A model generated the notes under the pieces. That model was not told where the DNA came from. It worked only from the letters and a program-made list of their open reading frames with translations, and made no database searches. Position numbers and translations under genes: made by a program. Source: Diphasiastrum complanatum (Eukaryota; Streptophyta; Lycopodiopsida; Lycopodiales; Lycopodiaceae). From it: a stretch of DNA of 64,000 bases. The DNA is taken from positions 47,630,510 through 47,694,509 of the forward strand of contig CM055095.1 of the NCBI GenBank assembly GCA_029204225.1, read 5' to 3'. Shown piece by piece: positions 48,494 through 61,488 of this stretch. Position 1 is the stretch's first letter. Every line of letters starts with the position of its first letter.

Positions 48494-51400
48494 AACCTCG
48501 CAATCTTGAGTCTCCCTAGCCGCTTGGAGCAATTATAGAAACGGCCGAGTACATGCTAGTTGCAACTACTTAGAAGAACGTGCAGGTGAATGGGATTATA
48601 TATATTCGTGATAAATGTAATGTGTTTTCTTGATACGCCCTCCACGTACGATCTTAAAACCAGAGAAATTGCATCAAAACACATAAGGAAATGACAGACG
48701 GGTCCTTTTTTATTCTTGCTGCTGTTCTTTCGTGTGTCTGTATTGTCGCATGCTTTCTCTCTGCCACAACTACAGCTTGGTTTCTCAGAGTTATAGAGTC
48801 TAAATCCTGGGATTACACTAGAAGACCTAACTATTGCAGGTTCTATTGAAAGCCAGAAATTTCTTTTTCTGCTAGAATCACTTGGACGTCATGGCGATCC
48901 GATGCAACCTTTGAAAAATAATATCTTCTACTAGTATGGAAGTTTCCCGTATAGCTGCTTACTGAAGAAGCTTACGATGATAGTTTTAATTGCACGTTCT
49001 CAGTAACTGTATCCTCTTCACTTCTGCATGAGCGCTGATCCCAAGGTGACAACCAGCAAGTGGAAGAACAATATAAATTTAAACTGGTGAGTTGGCCTAC
49101 ATAAAAGTGTTCAGGAAAATATTCATGCTCTCGATAATACTTTACTGACGGTTGCGAAGCATTCTAAGTACGATAAGCAAAGTTGATTTGCACCCCTACT
49201 ATGGACGACAGTAGTGTACTCCAATGATAGAATTCCAAGGAAACCTACAACAAAAGGTCTTCTGATTTAGCCAGAGATCTGGTTGAGTAGCTCCAAAAGA
49301 TACTTTATAGTTCCCAAACTATATAATTTCATTAGAATAAGATAGCTAAGTAGCAATCAGTAAAACTGTTAGGTAAGCATCAACAGTCATGACTGTTCAA
49401 TATGTTTCTTCATCTTTTATCCATGATTTGTTAATGTAAACCTGTTTCTTTAACTAGTTCGAAATTTAGCGTGTATTACTGAATACCAGTGGAAGCTCAT
49501 GCAACATTTCCAATGTAGGCAGTATCTAAATACCAATTTGACGAAAGTTTAGTCCACAGTGTAATTTTGGTGATGTGTTCCATAAGGTGTGCTTCTCACA
49601 AAGCATATGAACGGATTTTGCAAATATGTTATGCAAAAATATGTTGATATCTTAGCTCCATGTAGCTTAGGTGAAGTCTGTAAGAGACAAAACTGCCTTA
49701 TCTTTCTATGTTACGGGCTGGCCAGAAGATTCTTCGAGATACAGTCAAGCCCAAGCCTTTATCAAGATCGGAGGAAGAGTAAGCTGCTAGTCTATTTCGT
49801 GTATGTTACGCGAAAGATCTGACTGAAAGTCAGACAGTAGAATCTAGATAGAGCAGGCTTCTAGCGCATTTCGTGACGTGCTGCACGAGGTTACTTTCAG
49901 GTGCATAACTACAGGGAATTTCTATCGCAAATATCTTCAGGAAGGTTGATATGGAAGCTCCCCTAATAATCACGGCAGTGTGCTGGGAGAGGTTACAACT
50001 TCCAGTTTTGCCAGCACGGACTGACGCGCTTCATGAAGAAACGGGTGTGAGGAACGACACTAGCCTAATGCTAGTAGGGAAAATTACGCGCAGCTGCTTA
50101 CGTGATTTCTACTCCAGGATCGGGGCAATCGAGACATTCTGGCTGGGCACGGTTTAAACTCTAAATCCAACAACTAGTTTTCGTGAATAGGCATAATTTG
50201 ACCTGTGTAGGCCTTAAAAACGTGCGCTCCCTTGCTTTCTGTTGAATAGATTTATTAGTCAGAATAGCTGGTCACAGATGACTGATATAATGCTGAAAAA
50301 AATGTCCAAAGTCTATCAGCTTCGCATTACAAAGAAGTAAACATGAAACCTTTAAGGAGCGAGATGTCTTTCCATGCTAAGTGTTTAGGCTCTTCATCTT
50401 TTGTTTTCGAGGGTGGATCATGGCTAAAGTCAGTCTCTTGCCTGGGAATCAAAATGATGTCTTCGGCTGGTGCAGAACATGTCACACAACCAAAGCACTA
50501 CTCCGTAAGGCCAACGTTAGCGGCTTCACAAAAAGCAGGGTAGCTCTTTAATTTTTTGGCTCAGCTAAGAGCAGCATACGCTCAAACGGCAGTTTTGCCA
50601 GCAGAACAACATAATAGACGAAATAGTAGGCTTGTATCAAATGCATTCTTAGAGAAATTATTGCGCTCAGCACCGTCACGCAGGCAGGCAGACGCACAAA
50701 CCTCCCGTGCGTGGCTTGACAAACTATTCTGCCAACAATTATTTGCTCTTTATGAGATTTTCTCACTTAAGGCTCACAATATCAGAGTTATAATTCCATC
50801 CCGTCTTTAACGAATCATCTCAATACTTGTAATACCCAAGAAAAGATTATTCTTCAAAGTGTGAGCTGAAGAGTTTGCTTCTTCTCCTCTAAGAAAGTAG
50901 TCGCCATCCGTGGTTGGATATGAGGAGCCGTAAGTACTATAATTGCTCGGTCTTACAAGTCGTTATGAAGCGAGCAGGTGTAAGCCTTCTTTGTTATGGT
51001 TTTCTGTGAGAATTACTACCGGGCAACAAAGCAGTTCTTCCTTTTGTAAAACTAGTGAAGAATCAAGTGATGATTAAAGATTCATAGATTTTCTCGATAG
51101 GGAGCCAAGGACAAACGCGCACTGTTGACCAAAGTTGCGTGAGCATTTGCTTGAAATAATTCATCAAGATGTTCAGTACTCTGGGACTAATTATGAATAA
51201 GGACAACTGCCAAAGGAACCAAGAAATTAACAGCTCTCGTTTACCTCAGACTGCTTCCACAGAGCTCTCTTACAAGGTGCTCGAGGCACCAATGTGCCCC
51301 CGTCTTCCAGCGGCCAGCCTCTCTTTCGTTTCGACGATCCGATCTAACGGAGTTGAGAGACCGTAACTCAGCTCTACTCAGCTCTCAGCTCTACTGTTAG

Positions 51401-53238
51401 CTTCTCGAAGTTGCACTACATAGTTGGAGCTCACAATCATAAACACTTCAATAAGCACGTGTTCACTGAATAGAAAGTCCAAAGAAAGTACAAACTAAAC
51501 AAGATAAGCACCTGAGTCTCGACCGCAGGAGAGAGTGAGAGTGGGCACTGGCAGCAGTAGTTCAGATCCATAGTCGGCAGTCGGTCCATGGTGTTGACAT
51601 TTTGAGCTTGGTGGAGTGACACTGAAGTCCGAGCAGGGATTGAGCAAAGGGAAAAGAATGTTGTTGAGCACAAGAAGGCGAAGCGGAGCTGCCTGGGTCC
51701 CGGAGGAGAGAGGACAGCAAGCAACGTGACGAAGAAACTTATGTACAAAACGCGCGTTAAACGAGAAACGATGACAGGATGATTCCACGGTTTGACGTCT
51801 GTTTATAGTATATTTTCCAAACGCCGCCGCTAAAATATGTGAGTAGCAGAATAGCTATAGGATGGAATCCTTTCTATTAAGACTTCTTCCATATTCTAGA
51901 TTCGCTGGTCGAGAAATATTACTACTAAATTTTCTTCCTCCCTGCATCCTTTGGTAGTTTTGGCAAGCTAATTTTCTCCTCATCACGACAAGCTCTCAAG
52001 CTGCAATGTGAAAAACAGCACATTTACAAGTCACACTTTCTTTCACAAAGTTGAAAGCTCTAATCCGCGTCCAAAACCTACACTAAGCTGGGCCCGGGTC
52101 TGCGTAGCTATCGCAACGTGAATACACCTATTTTTGAGTTTTCACCTTGCTTCTTAGTTGGTAGTGCTTTGAGCTTTCGAGTTACAATCTATAACTCAAG
52201 AATTACTGGAGAGTAGAGTCGTTGCGTAGTCTGCAACGAGGCAGTCGCTAGTTGAGGACAGGCATCTTAAAGATTTCAGTCCTCCACTGAAACCAGACTC
52301 ACGACCTTTAGATGATCTTGAAAGTTTGAACTATGACAGAAAGTAATCTGAACGTTCAGTTCCCTTTGGAGTTCGGAATATTCTACGACAGTGGATCTGC
52401 GTATAAGGCATAAGAGTGCCTGAGCATTTGCTGTGAAGTACGAGTACACTGTACCATAAGGTCTCTAGAGAACTCTTATCTTGATTTTGATTCCGGAATC
52501 CTGTGGTGGAGCACAATTCCTCACCTTTATGTACCCACACAGACTAACAACATCTCCACATCGTTGCGCTGATGAGCCCAAATATTTTATTTGCGGTAAA
52601 AAATACTCCCCGAGGGACCACACGCATCTGACTCTAGAGATCGCACAGTACACAACAGAATCATAGCATGTAGTCTTAACCTTGGAGATAAAAGATATTT
52701 CCCCTTGAAAAGCAATACGTGTACTTGTCATTAAAGGATAAATCTGTCACATAATCCAAAGATAAACGATGACAAACCTCGCAAACCTCGCAATGCAAGT
52801 TGGTAGCAATTCATTAACTGAAACAACACTGCAGTATAAACATAAAGTCCGAGAATCTCGTAAATCAGGAATCTTCACAGAAAACTAGCAGCAGCTAATT
52901 AACCATCGCCCTGGCCAGTTCTATGATTGGAAACTATGACTGTAAAACTGTGATTGTGGTAAACACTGACAAACCCACCTCCCAATTCCCGCCTGCTCGC
53001 CCATGGATAAATCATAAAAGCAATAGCTCCACCTCCATCTCAACCCAGATATACACCACAAATAAAAAGAGACAAGTTAGATATACCTCCATCTCAATCT
53101 TGTTAGTACAGACAACGAGTCAGGCTGATTACTAACACTTCATCTCTAAAATCTCCCATGCATACACCTCGGGGTGAGGACGATATCTGTGATGAATTAG
53201 GTAGAGGCTGCAAATACTTAGCACTTCAATATGTGTAT
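48494..53238. other. Low-repeat region without a firm gene
   Basis: No known family was recognised. The stretch holds the repeat copy at 48505-48660. At 51430-51830 the minus strand has a locally GC-richer stretch with an ACTATAAACAG box (near 51805) and an ATG in ACACCATGGACC context (near 51590), followed by a possible donor CAGGTGCTT, so a first exon on the minus strand is possible. An 84-codon frame at 50556-50810 (+) has no relative that I know. Confidence 0.35.
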
Positions 53239-53303
53239 AAGAACCTTCCATTTCTTATGATGCAACTATCAAGAGGGAGATTGCTAACTTTTGTGGTGTG
53301 ATC
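53239..53303 (+). repeat. 65-bp fragment of element B pol
   Basis: It matches minus-strand 25043-25107 at 64 of 65 positions; the only difference is at a T-run. Both flanks are unrelated to B. The matching segment is part of a 100-bp block that is deleted in element C. Confidence 0.9.
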
Positions 53304-54264
53304 CCATCATGCATTTGTCAAACTCTTCTTTCTCCTCTCATTACTCACCACCATGCATCTCTCTAGAAGTACAAGCAGGCATCCAGTCTGCTAAATAAAT
53401 GAGACGTCTTACCATCATCAGCATTCATGTGAATTTAGTTTGTTATTCACAACTATACTTTGGAGATACCAACGTCTCTAAATTTGGAGAGCAGCCAAAC
53501 TTGAGCTGCTATCTTAGTTGACAAACGCTTTTTCTTCAACCAACAAAATACATATAGGTTGTAAAGTGCACTTGGATGAGATATATGAGACCCTTGTGCT
53601 CCCATGAATGTGGTGGTAAGTATGGGGGCTAAGGCCATTCTGTGACATCAATTTAAGTCCATTTATTTGTATGTAGCCAAACCATCCTAAAAGCTCACTT
53701 TGGTATAGCACAAATGCAATGAGAGCTTTCACCCTAATTTAAAGCTTGATGATGGATATTCTAGCTATACCTTGACTATTTTTCTCCTCTGTAGGAGAAT
53801 AAGGTTCACAATGGAACAAGGTGAGCCATAGATTTACATTTGAAAATTTGATATTGACTGACGTCAAAACCCAAAATCAAAATATTAGATCATTTATGAT
53901 TTATTATTAGCATTCATGGTTTCATGATTTTCTAGATTTTGACATTCATGTTTTACATTTATTCACAATGTTACAATCTCATGTCATGACCATTCGATAG
54001 AATTGTCACCAATCTCATCAATAATCATGTAGTGTGCACAATTGTGAGTGTTGTTAAGCATAAGGAAAAGTTTTGATCTTACTGCTGCATGGTTTGTGTT
54101 AACTCATTGTTATGCATAATCTTCCATTATGTTGGCATCCAAACATTTCAAATGAGTTATGTGATATTTTTTAACACCCATTCTTCAAATTGTCATGTAT
54201 AATTACATGCAATCCTCCAAACTATGTTAGCCAATCCATGGGCAACGCATTGCCTCTAAGGAAG
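53304..54264. other. No gene seen
   Basis: AT-rich sequence with no recognised motif. Two overlapping minus-strand frames (53453-53732) have no family signature. Confidence 0.4.
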
Positions 54265-54909
54265 TGTGAAAAATATTAACTAGTTATGTTGAGTTTATTT
54301 GGCAATTTGAGGCCAATATGGACTTTTTATCTTAGAGATAGACTTTTTAAAGCTAATAAGGCCTAAGAATAGTGGATTTACTATTTTTGGCAACTTAGGC
54401 AAGCTGACAAGGTCCCATATAGACCTCTTGATATTGGTTCATATACATGTATTAAATCTAGTCATGTTAGATCTCGGTTTTGGTAAAGATCTAGAACCAT
54501 AAGTTGATAAGCTTGTGCAAGAACATCCAAATAGAGCAAGAGGCTGTTATAAATAGGCTGCAAGCGTGGGAGGAATCCATGTCTCTCATTCTTCTCTCAT
54601 TAATTCTTATGGAAGATATCTCTTTGGGTTTTTACATCCATTTTTTGCATCTTGATGGTGATATAGTGAGATTTTGTGTGTAGAATGCCTTTTTTCTTAT
54701 GTATTTGGATCCACACATGTGAGTACTATTGTTGTACTATTCTTGTACGGATAGGAATAGTAAATTAACATATCTAAGTGTTTATGAAAAGTTCTTATTG
54801 AGTTTACATCTTCAATGTGTAGTAGGTGCATGATTTCTAAATTTGTAATGATGCTAGATGTGCTCTCCAAATTAGCTAAAATGGATCTTTATGATCTATT
54901 TTTTTAGCA
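54265..54909 (+). repeat. LTR of element D
   Basis: It is 645 bp, TGTGAAAAATATT to TTTTTAGCA, followed directly by a primer site. It has a TATAAATA box at 54548-54555. A partial copy lies at 21239-21395. It is a different subfamily from the LTR at 55622. Confidence 0.85.
54548..54555 (+). promoter_or_regulatory. TATA box in D LTR
   Basis: TATAAATA lies in the middle of the LTR; transcription should start about 30 bases downstream, near 54580. Confidence 0.6.
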
Positions 54910-55621
54910 TGGTATCAAAGCTTTGTTGCAGGCTACAATTGGAAAAGAAGCCATTTCTAGTGAGTGATTTGGAGGTGTTATCAATTCCAAAGTAATTTCT
55001 TGTCAAAATCAAGCATTTTCAAGTGTAGAATGGGGATCTTTGTGATGCAAAACTCAATTTAGGTCAAAATACTTGTAGTAGGCCAATTTCCCTCCCTACT
55101 TGTTAGATTGTGGTGAGTTTTGATGCATAAGGGTTTATATCATTCTTCAAGATTCTATATCAAAGTTATAGCTTTTGCATGTAGAATTTGTGTGATTCAA
55201 TATATGCAATTTTGTGGAAATCCTAAAATTGATAGGATATCTTGATTTTGAAGTTGCTGGAATTTTTAAGTGTCTTTCAATCTTAGATAGTACAAAAGTT
55301 CATGATATTGTACGTTGATCATGTGTCATCAACAACTTGTTTGCTGCTGTTTTACAGAGAATTCAAAGGTGGATACATGGAGGAATCCTTTCATTATAAT
55401 TCTATGTTCTTTTACATGTATCTTGTTCACCATTCTATGTAAAATTGATGTAAGAAATAGTGAAGCATCCTATATGGACACTATTATCTATATCAATTAT
55501 GTTTTACTTCATATTGTACATATTAGAACACTTGAGAAGAGATCTATTATCATGATGGAGATCATTCTTAGGTTGGAACAAAGTAGTGTTGTAAAACTAG
55601 CAAGTTAAGTTGAAGAGAGAG
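54910..55621 (+). pseudogene. Short internal region of D: primer site, leader, pol 3' end
   Basis: The stretch starts with primer site TGGTATCAAAGC (54910-54921), one base off the copia consensus. A noncoding leader-like part follows. The end (about 55500-55621) carries the last residues of a copia polyprotein, reading VVKLAS, a TAA stop, and VEERV, comparable to LKLASNVEEGV in A. The purine tract GTTGAAGAGAGAG is at 55609-55621. Gag and almost all of pol are deleted, leaving about 0.7 kb between LTRs of two different types. Confidence 0.65.
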
Positions 55622-56274
55622 TGTGAAAATTGTCAACATTTCTTAGCTAGTTTGAGGCCTAAATTGGCAATTTTTGTACATAGTTTTGGATATAACATTC
55701 ACACATGTGAAAGAGGCCTAGATATTTTTATTTTAATATATATTTCATGTTGAAGAAGTCTCAAACTTCAGGACCTTCGAAATGACACCAAAATCATGTT
55801 ATTTGGACATATAGGCCAAATTGGCTATTTTAGGCTACTGGTGTCCTAAATTTGGGTCCTAAGTTCTAGAGAGAGGAGAGAGAGTCATCTCTCTCACCTA
55901 TATTAGGCTGAAATACCTGGAGAACAGGTTGGAGAAACTTATTGTATTGTTGAGAGAGATCAATAGATCATTGTCACAGTTTCTTCCTCCATTGAGAGCA
56001 TTGCTTTGTGTATTGTCTTCAAGATTTTGTGTATGATCTTAAGAGGTTTCCAAAAGTGGTAGGGTGCTATTGTAAGGCTGGTATGCTGTTGTTTTTTACT
56101 GCCATCAGTACCTTTTATTAGTTTCTTTTGTCTCTTGAATGCTTTGTCAAGTTCATGTGTATCAAAGGTAGCATTAGGATGCTTTGCCATTTCTAGCTTT
56201 TGTAGCTTGTTGTGCAAAGATCTTAGCCAAGTATTTTGGGAGTTTGGATCCATTCAAGATCCACTTTTTTCACA
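55622..56274 (+). repeat. LTR of element C, flanked by internal sequence on both sides
   Basis: It is 653 bp, TGTGAAAATTG to TTTTTTCACA, closely similar to the LTR of B in reverse orientation. A purine tract lies on its left and a primer site on its right. Confidence 0.9.
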
Positions 56275-57400
56275 TGGTATCAGAGCTAGTTGGCTATTAT
56301 TTTTAGTAAGGTTTCCATTTATGGTTATATTTGGATGTTTGATCAAGTTCTAACATGATTATGCATTGCATTGTTGATCAAATCTTACTAACCTTTGTTT
56401 TGTGAGTTGAACTTGTGGATCAAAAGCATATTTCAGGTCTATTGAAGATCAGAGGCTGAGAAGAAGCTATTTTGGATTGGATCATAACACCTAATCATTT
56501 GTTGATTGTGAGGCTTGTGCATATTCAATACTAACAATGTTCTGTTCAATGTATTGTTGACAATCTCCACTTCTGTGGATGAACACTCTCCTTTGTGGAT
56601 GAACATTCTTCTTAAGTGGATGAAAAATACTCTTTAAGTGATTTTGTATTTCTCCAAAAGGCTGAGCAAAGCTCCCACTTGGATGAAAGATCCCCTTTTG
56701 GCTGAACAGATTGTCAACAATATTTTGCATAAATTTTAGTGTACTTTGTTGAGCATGTAAGTAACTCTCCTAATGTAATTTGATTGGAGCATTTTCTAGA
56801 AGGTTTTAACCATTATGCAAATGTGTTTTCAGGTTCTTAACAGGTTGAGGAACATTCTCATGTGAAGTGATCTTAGATCTACATCTAAACACCAAGACTT
56901 GACAAGCTAGTAAAGCTAGTCTTGTGATTCACTAAGTGTGCTCTTTCATTCACCTCTAAAGCTTGTATTTATCACTTGCTGGAGTTTATAAACTTCTAGA
57001 AGTGTGGTTTACATGTGGTTTTACAGGTTGAATCAATATCTTAGTGTGTTGATCAAGTTTGTTCAATTCTAGGTATTCTTGGCAGCCTAGTCTTTTGTAT
57101 TTTCTAAGAATGCAAGTAACTCTTCACACCATAGCTTGATTTGGTCACTTGCTGGAAAGTTTGAGAGCTTAAGCAAGAGTGTGTCAGGTTGGTTTGAGTT
57201 TGTAATCCATTCTTAGTGTGTGCAAAGTGTTGCATGTGTTTTCAATCTTCCTTTCTATGCTTGGAAACCAGCCAGGTTCAAGATAGAAGTGTTTTAGGGT
57301 CCTAGATCTTCTGAGATCTCCTTATCCATCATTTGTTGAGAGAAAAGTGAGTGCTAGGTGCATTAGTACAGAGCCTAAAAGTTGAAGAATCATTATATTC

Positions 57401-58913
57401 ATGGCTTCCAATGGTGGGATCATGTTAGAAACTAATGATAGGTTGAGTTCATCAAACTACTCTACCTGGAAAGTGAGGATGGAATCCTTACTTGAGTTGA
57501 ATGAACTCATGGACATAGTTGCAGGAACTGAAGAGAGACCATCCATAGTTCAAGCGCAACAAAGGTTTGATAAGAAGGCCAAAAGGGCTCTTCATATCAT
57601 TAAAATGAATGTTACCAATGAACTTCTCAAGGAAGTTGGTACTAGTCAAAGTGCAAGTGAGGCATGGAATGCCTTGAAGAAGCTCTTTGAATCAAAGTCC
57701 ACATCTAGGGTATTGACCCTAAGGAGGCAAATATTTTCTAGTAGGCAAAGAGAGGGTGAAAGTGCTCATGCATTTGTCTTGAGGGTTAAGTCCTTAAGTG
57801 ATGATCTAGCATGTATTGATGAAAACATAAAAGATGGTGAAATAGTCCAGGTTATGTTGAATGGTTTGCTAGATGAACATGCTAACCTTGTGCAAAGTTT
57901 TGCCATTCAAAGAGCCTTGCCAAGTGTGGTTGACTTGCAAGAAATCTTATTGGCTGAAGAACATAGGTTGCAATCAAAGCTTGATGGTGCATCCTTGCAA
58001 GGTGGAGGTGAAGAGGCTTTCTTCACAAAAAGGCAAAGTCAAAGGCAAAGGTAAAGGCAAAGGAAAATGGTCCAAAGGTGGTAACTCAGATCATGATGAT
58101 CACTCTTCCTCCTCCTCTTCTACTTCTTTTAGAAAGAAAGACAAGTCAAAGTTCAAGTGCTTTTATTGTGGGATAAAAGGTCATTTTGCAAATGAATGTC
58201 ATAAGAAGCAAAGTAATGAAGGTAGCAAGCAAAACAACTTTTGTACTTCTAATGAGGATCTAGATTCTTGTGATTCTCTCATGATGTGTTCTTCAAGTCT
58301 AATGTCAAGTGGAAGTGACAAGGATTCATGGTGGATAGATAGTGGATCTAGTTCACACATGACTAGTCAAAAGGAGTTCTTTACTTCTTTGATCTCTTAT
58401 GTTGGAACCAAGAAAGTCGTTCACATGCCAAATGGTGGTGAGTGTATGATCAAAGGTATTGGCTCAATTCCTATTTGCCTTTCTACTAATAGGAATGTAA
58501 GGCTTGATGGTGTTCTTTACATTCCTTCACTTTCAAGGAATTTGCTAAGTGTTGTTCAAATGTTAAAAAAAGGGTACAAGACAAAGTTTGTTGGGGATGT
58601 TTGCTTCATTACTAAGGGAGATGTCTTGATTGTTATGGGCAATAGACAAGGTAGACTTTACAAGCTTGATGCATTTGTTATGTCTAACAAGAGGAATGAA
58701 ATGGATGTTGGTGGTTCTCTCAACTTTCAAAAATCAATCCCTAGCATCAATAAGATTGGTAGATCTTATGCAAAGTCTAAAGAGCTTCCTTATGCTAGAT
58801 CTAGGTTGAGATCTAATGAGCTTCTTGGAGATAGTTATTGTTGTGCTAACTTGGCAACGTTTGGTGAATCTATGATCAATGTTTTGGACCATTGGATCTT
58901 GAAGATGGACTAG
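57401..58913 (+). pseudogene. Gag-protease frame of element C
   Basis: Gag begins at 57401 with the MASNGGIMLE start of A and B. An extra A in a short A-run near 58031 shifts the frame just before the Gly/Lys repeat. The continuing frame (to 58913) has the zinc knuckle CFYCGIKGHFANEC (58158-58199), protease WWIDSGSSSHM intact, and the copia-like LYIPSLSRNLLSV block. A missing T near 58886 ends the frame early relative to B. The first 255 residues match A closely; what follows the knuckle does not. Integrase HHCC and catalytic residues are absent. Confidence 0.8.
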
Positions 58914-60168
58914 TGCTACCTACTAGTCAAATGGAGTCTGGTGGTGCTAAATTAGTATCATGTTTGAACTCTTCTACTCATAGATTTCCAAGTCTTGGTG
59001 GCTCTTCAATGGAACTACATGGCAAGTGCAAAAATGAAAAAGTAAGAAGAGAGCTAACTTCATCAATGGAGGTGATGAAAACTCTTCTTTGGAACTGGTT
59101 ATTGCTAATGACTTATTTACTCATTTGGAAAGAGATGGTGCTTTGAGCATGATTGAAGAAAAAGTTTCTTTTGTATCTTTATGTGATGAGTCCAAAAAAG
59201 TCATTTGTGAAACAAGTGGTGTCACATGTATTCATAAAGAAAGTAGATCAAAAGGCTCTATCGTGAAACTTGGTGAGGAAGATCTCAAGTCAAAAGGGAG
59301 AGATGAATGTGAAGTGTTCAAAGTAGATGATGCTTTTGTGAATGATAGTGAGGGTTCATTATCATTACCTATATCATTGACTAAAAGTCCAGGTTTGACA
59401 AGAAAAAGTACTTCAATCATTCTTATGCTAAAGGAACTATGTATTCTTGTGAAGGAAAGGGCAAAGGAAGAGTGACTCTTGGGAAGATTCAAGACATGGA
59501 TCTTACATCTCTTCATCAACTCAAACGTTGCTATGATTGTGGTGGAGTGTTCATGCATGATCAATATGGCAAAAGGTTGGATGAAGAAGACTACATGGAA
59601 CAACTCAAGTGGCAATTTCTCCAAGGCAAGGAAGATCTCATTGGTGAGCTCATTGAGGTTTGGTTTGATCTCAAATGGGCTGGTTTGATTAGGTTTGATA
59701 CTCAGCTTCATCTACTCTACTTCATGTTGGATAGAATTGTAGAAATCTATCTTTTTGGTTTATGATGGTGACATTGTTTTCACTAACCATAGTGAAAGGT
59801 TAAAATCAAGCAATGATGAGATCTTGTGGGATGTTAATCATGTGTTTGAGAGGGAGTATTTTCAGAGGTTCAGATTTGAAGATGTTTATAAATGCAAAGT
59901 CCTTGATGTTTTATTGGAAGATCAAGATGTTGATCTTGAATTGCTTCATCAACACCAAGAGGCAAGTAACAATTGGAAGCTAGTCAAAAGCATCAAAGGG
60001 GAGCCACATGGGCAAAGCATTTTGGATCTATTTTTACAGGTTTTTGAAGGTTCAAGTAAGGTTCTTGGAGCAGCAAGGAAGTGTCCTTTTACTCTACCTT
60101 ACTTGTTTAATCCCATGTATGAACATTGTCATGTCAATGTGTTGGAATTGTCAAAATTCAATGAAACA
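58914..60168 (+). pseudogene. Aberrant pol region of element C
   Basis: It is the counterpart of 24019-25435. The frames 59089-59475, 59439-59765 and 59755-60186 carry the same faint copia landmarks: NGGDENSS, LDEEDYMEQ, GKEDLIGELIEV and VYDGDIVFT. Compared with B it lacks a 100-bp block at about 59449 (the block starts and ends at TCTT) and 12 bases near 59325. Homology to B ends at TTCAATGAAAC (60157-60167). Confidence 0.55.
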
Positions 60169-60599
<431 letters not shown>

Positions 60600-60653
60600 G
60601 TTCAAGAAGCATGTGCACAAGTTAGTGTAAAAAAGTTTCCGATCCCATGACCA

Positions 60654-61488
60654 TTGCATCTTAAAAAAAAGAGAGACATGTTAAACCAAGGCATGCCAAA
60701 AATAGTAGATACTCCATTTCATATCAATGAAGTGTATTGCTCAAAAGGAGAAAGTCTAGCTTATGACAATTGCAATAATATGTCTATTGATATTAATCAG
60801 TTGCTAGCATTCATAATAGGATTTTATGGTATTACAAATGAGAGTGTCAATAACAAGCTAGTAGTTGTCTTAAATTAGATGAGTCTGAAATTATAAAAGA
60901 AAAAAAAATGGAGAGAGTTAGTATTACAGTCATGAATGGAGCACTTTCAAATTTAAAACACCCACACGAACTCAACTTCAATGTTCAATCAAATAATTTG
61001 GTGGTTGGCAGCTTTTTAGGTATAGTTGCTCTATTGCAATTTTTATATAGATAATAATTTTTATGTTGATTTTATGATACAACAGTATTTTGTCTCTCTT
61101 CTAGGTGTTGAAACAAGACCATGACATTCTCTCATGGATATTTAGTAGAACATCATATCCTGCCATCATCAAAAGTCACATGGAGGGAGTTCCACTTACT
61201 GTTTCAAGCATTGGCAATTTCAACATTGAGTGGCATTTGGCAGGAGATCTAAAGATGTTAAAGTGTATGTTCAACGTATTCAACGTCTCTCATGGAGCTA
61301 ATTCAAAGCACCCTTGTCTGTATTGCATGAAGACAACAAAAGACATGACAAGGATTACAGGAGTATCAAGAGATCGGGAAGATCCAAATTGGAAACCCAT
61401 ACTATTGATTCCAATTCCTAATGTTTATATTTGTACATTGCATGGAGAGGTGCATATAATAGAAAAAATAATATATCTTCACATATGA
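60654..61488 (+). pseudogene. Fragment of an unidentified transposon-like protein
   Basis: The clearest frame (61105-61488) carries EWHLAGDLKMLK, then HGANSKHPCLYCM and, 40 residues later, a hydrophobic block ending LHGEVHIIEKI. The order Gly-Asp-x-Lys, then Cys-x2-Cys, then Leu-His resembles a large family of transposon-derived proteins whose members read GDLKFL, CxWC and DELHLLLR; I cannot name it. An upstream frame (60654-60878) may belong to it. GT at 61020 and AG at 61104 frame an 85-bp possible intron, but the reading phases do not match across it, so the gene is decayed or the intron call is wrong. Confidence 0.4.

Larger units (their letters stand above)
55622..60168 (+). mobile_element. 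Copia-derived element C, 3' end missing
   Basis: It is laid out as in B: LTR, primer site TGGTATCAGAGC (56275-56286), leader (56287-57400), Gag, protease and aberrant pol. Similarity to B stops at about 60168, inside the last open frame. No 3' LTR follows. Confidence 0.85.

Noticed and set aside
53239-53303. Host exon that served as donor to element B
   Set aside because: The segment corresponds to the copia linker before RT, so it is more likely a fragment of the element than its source.
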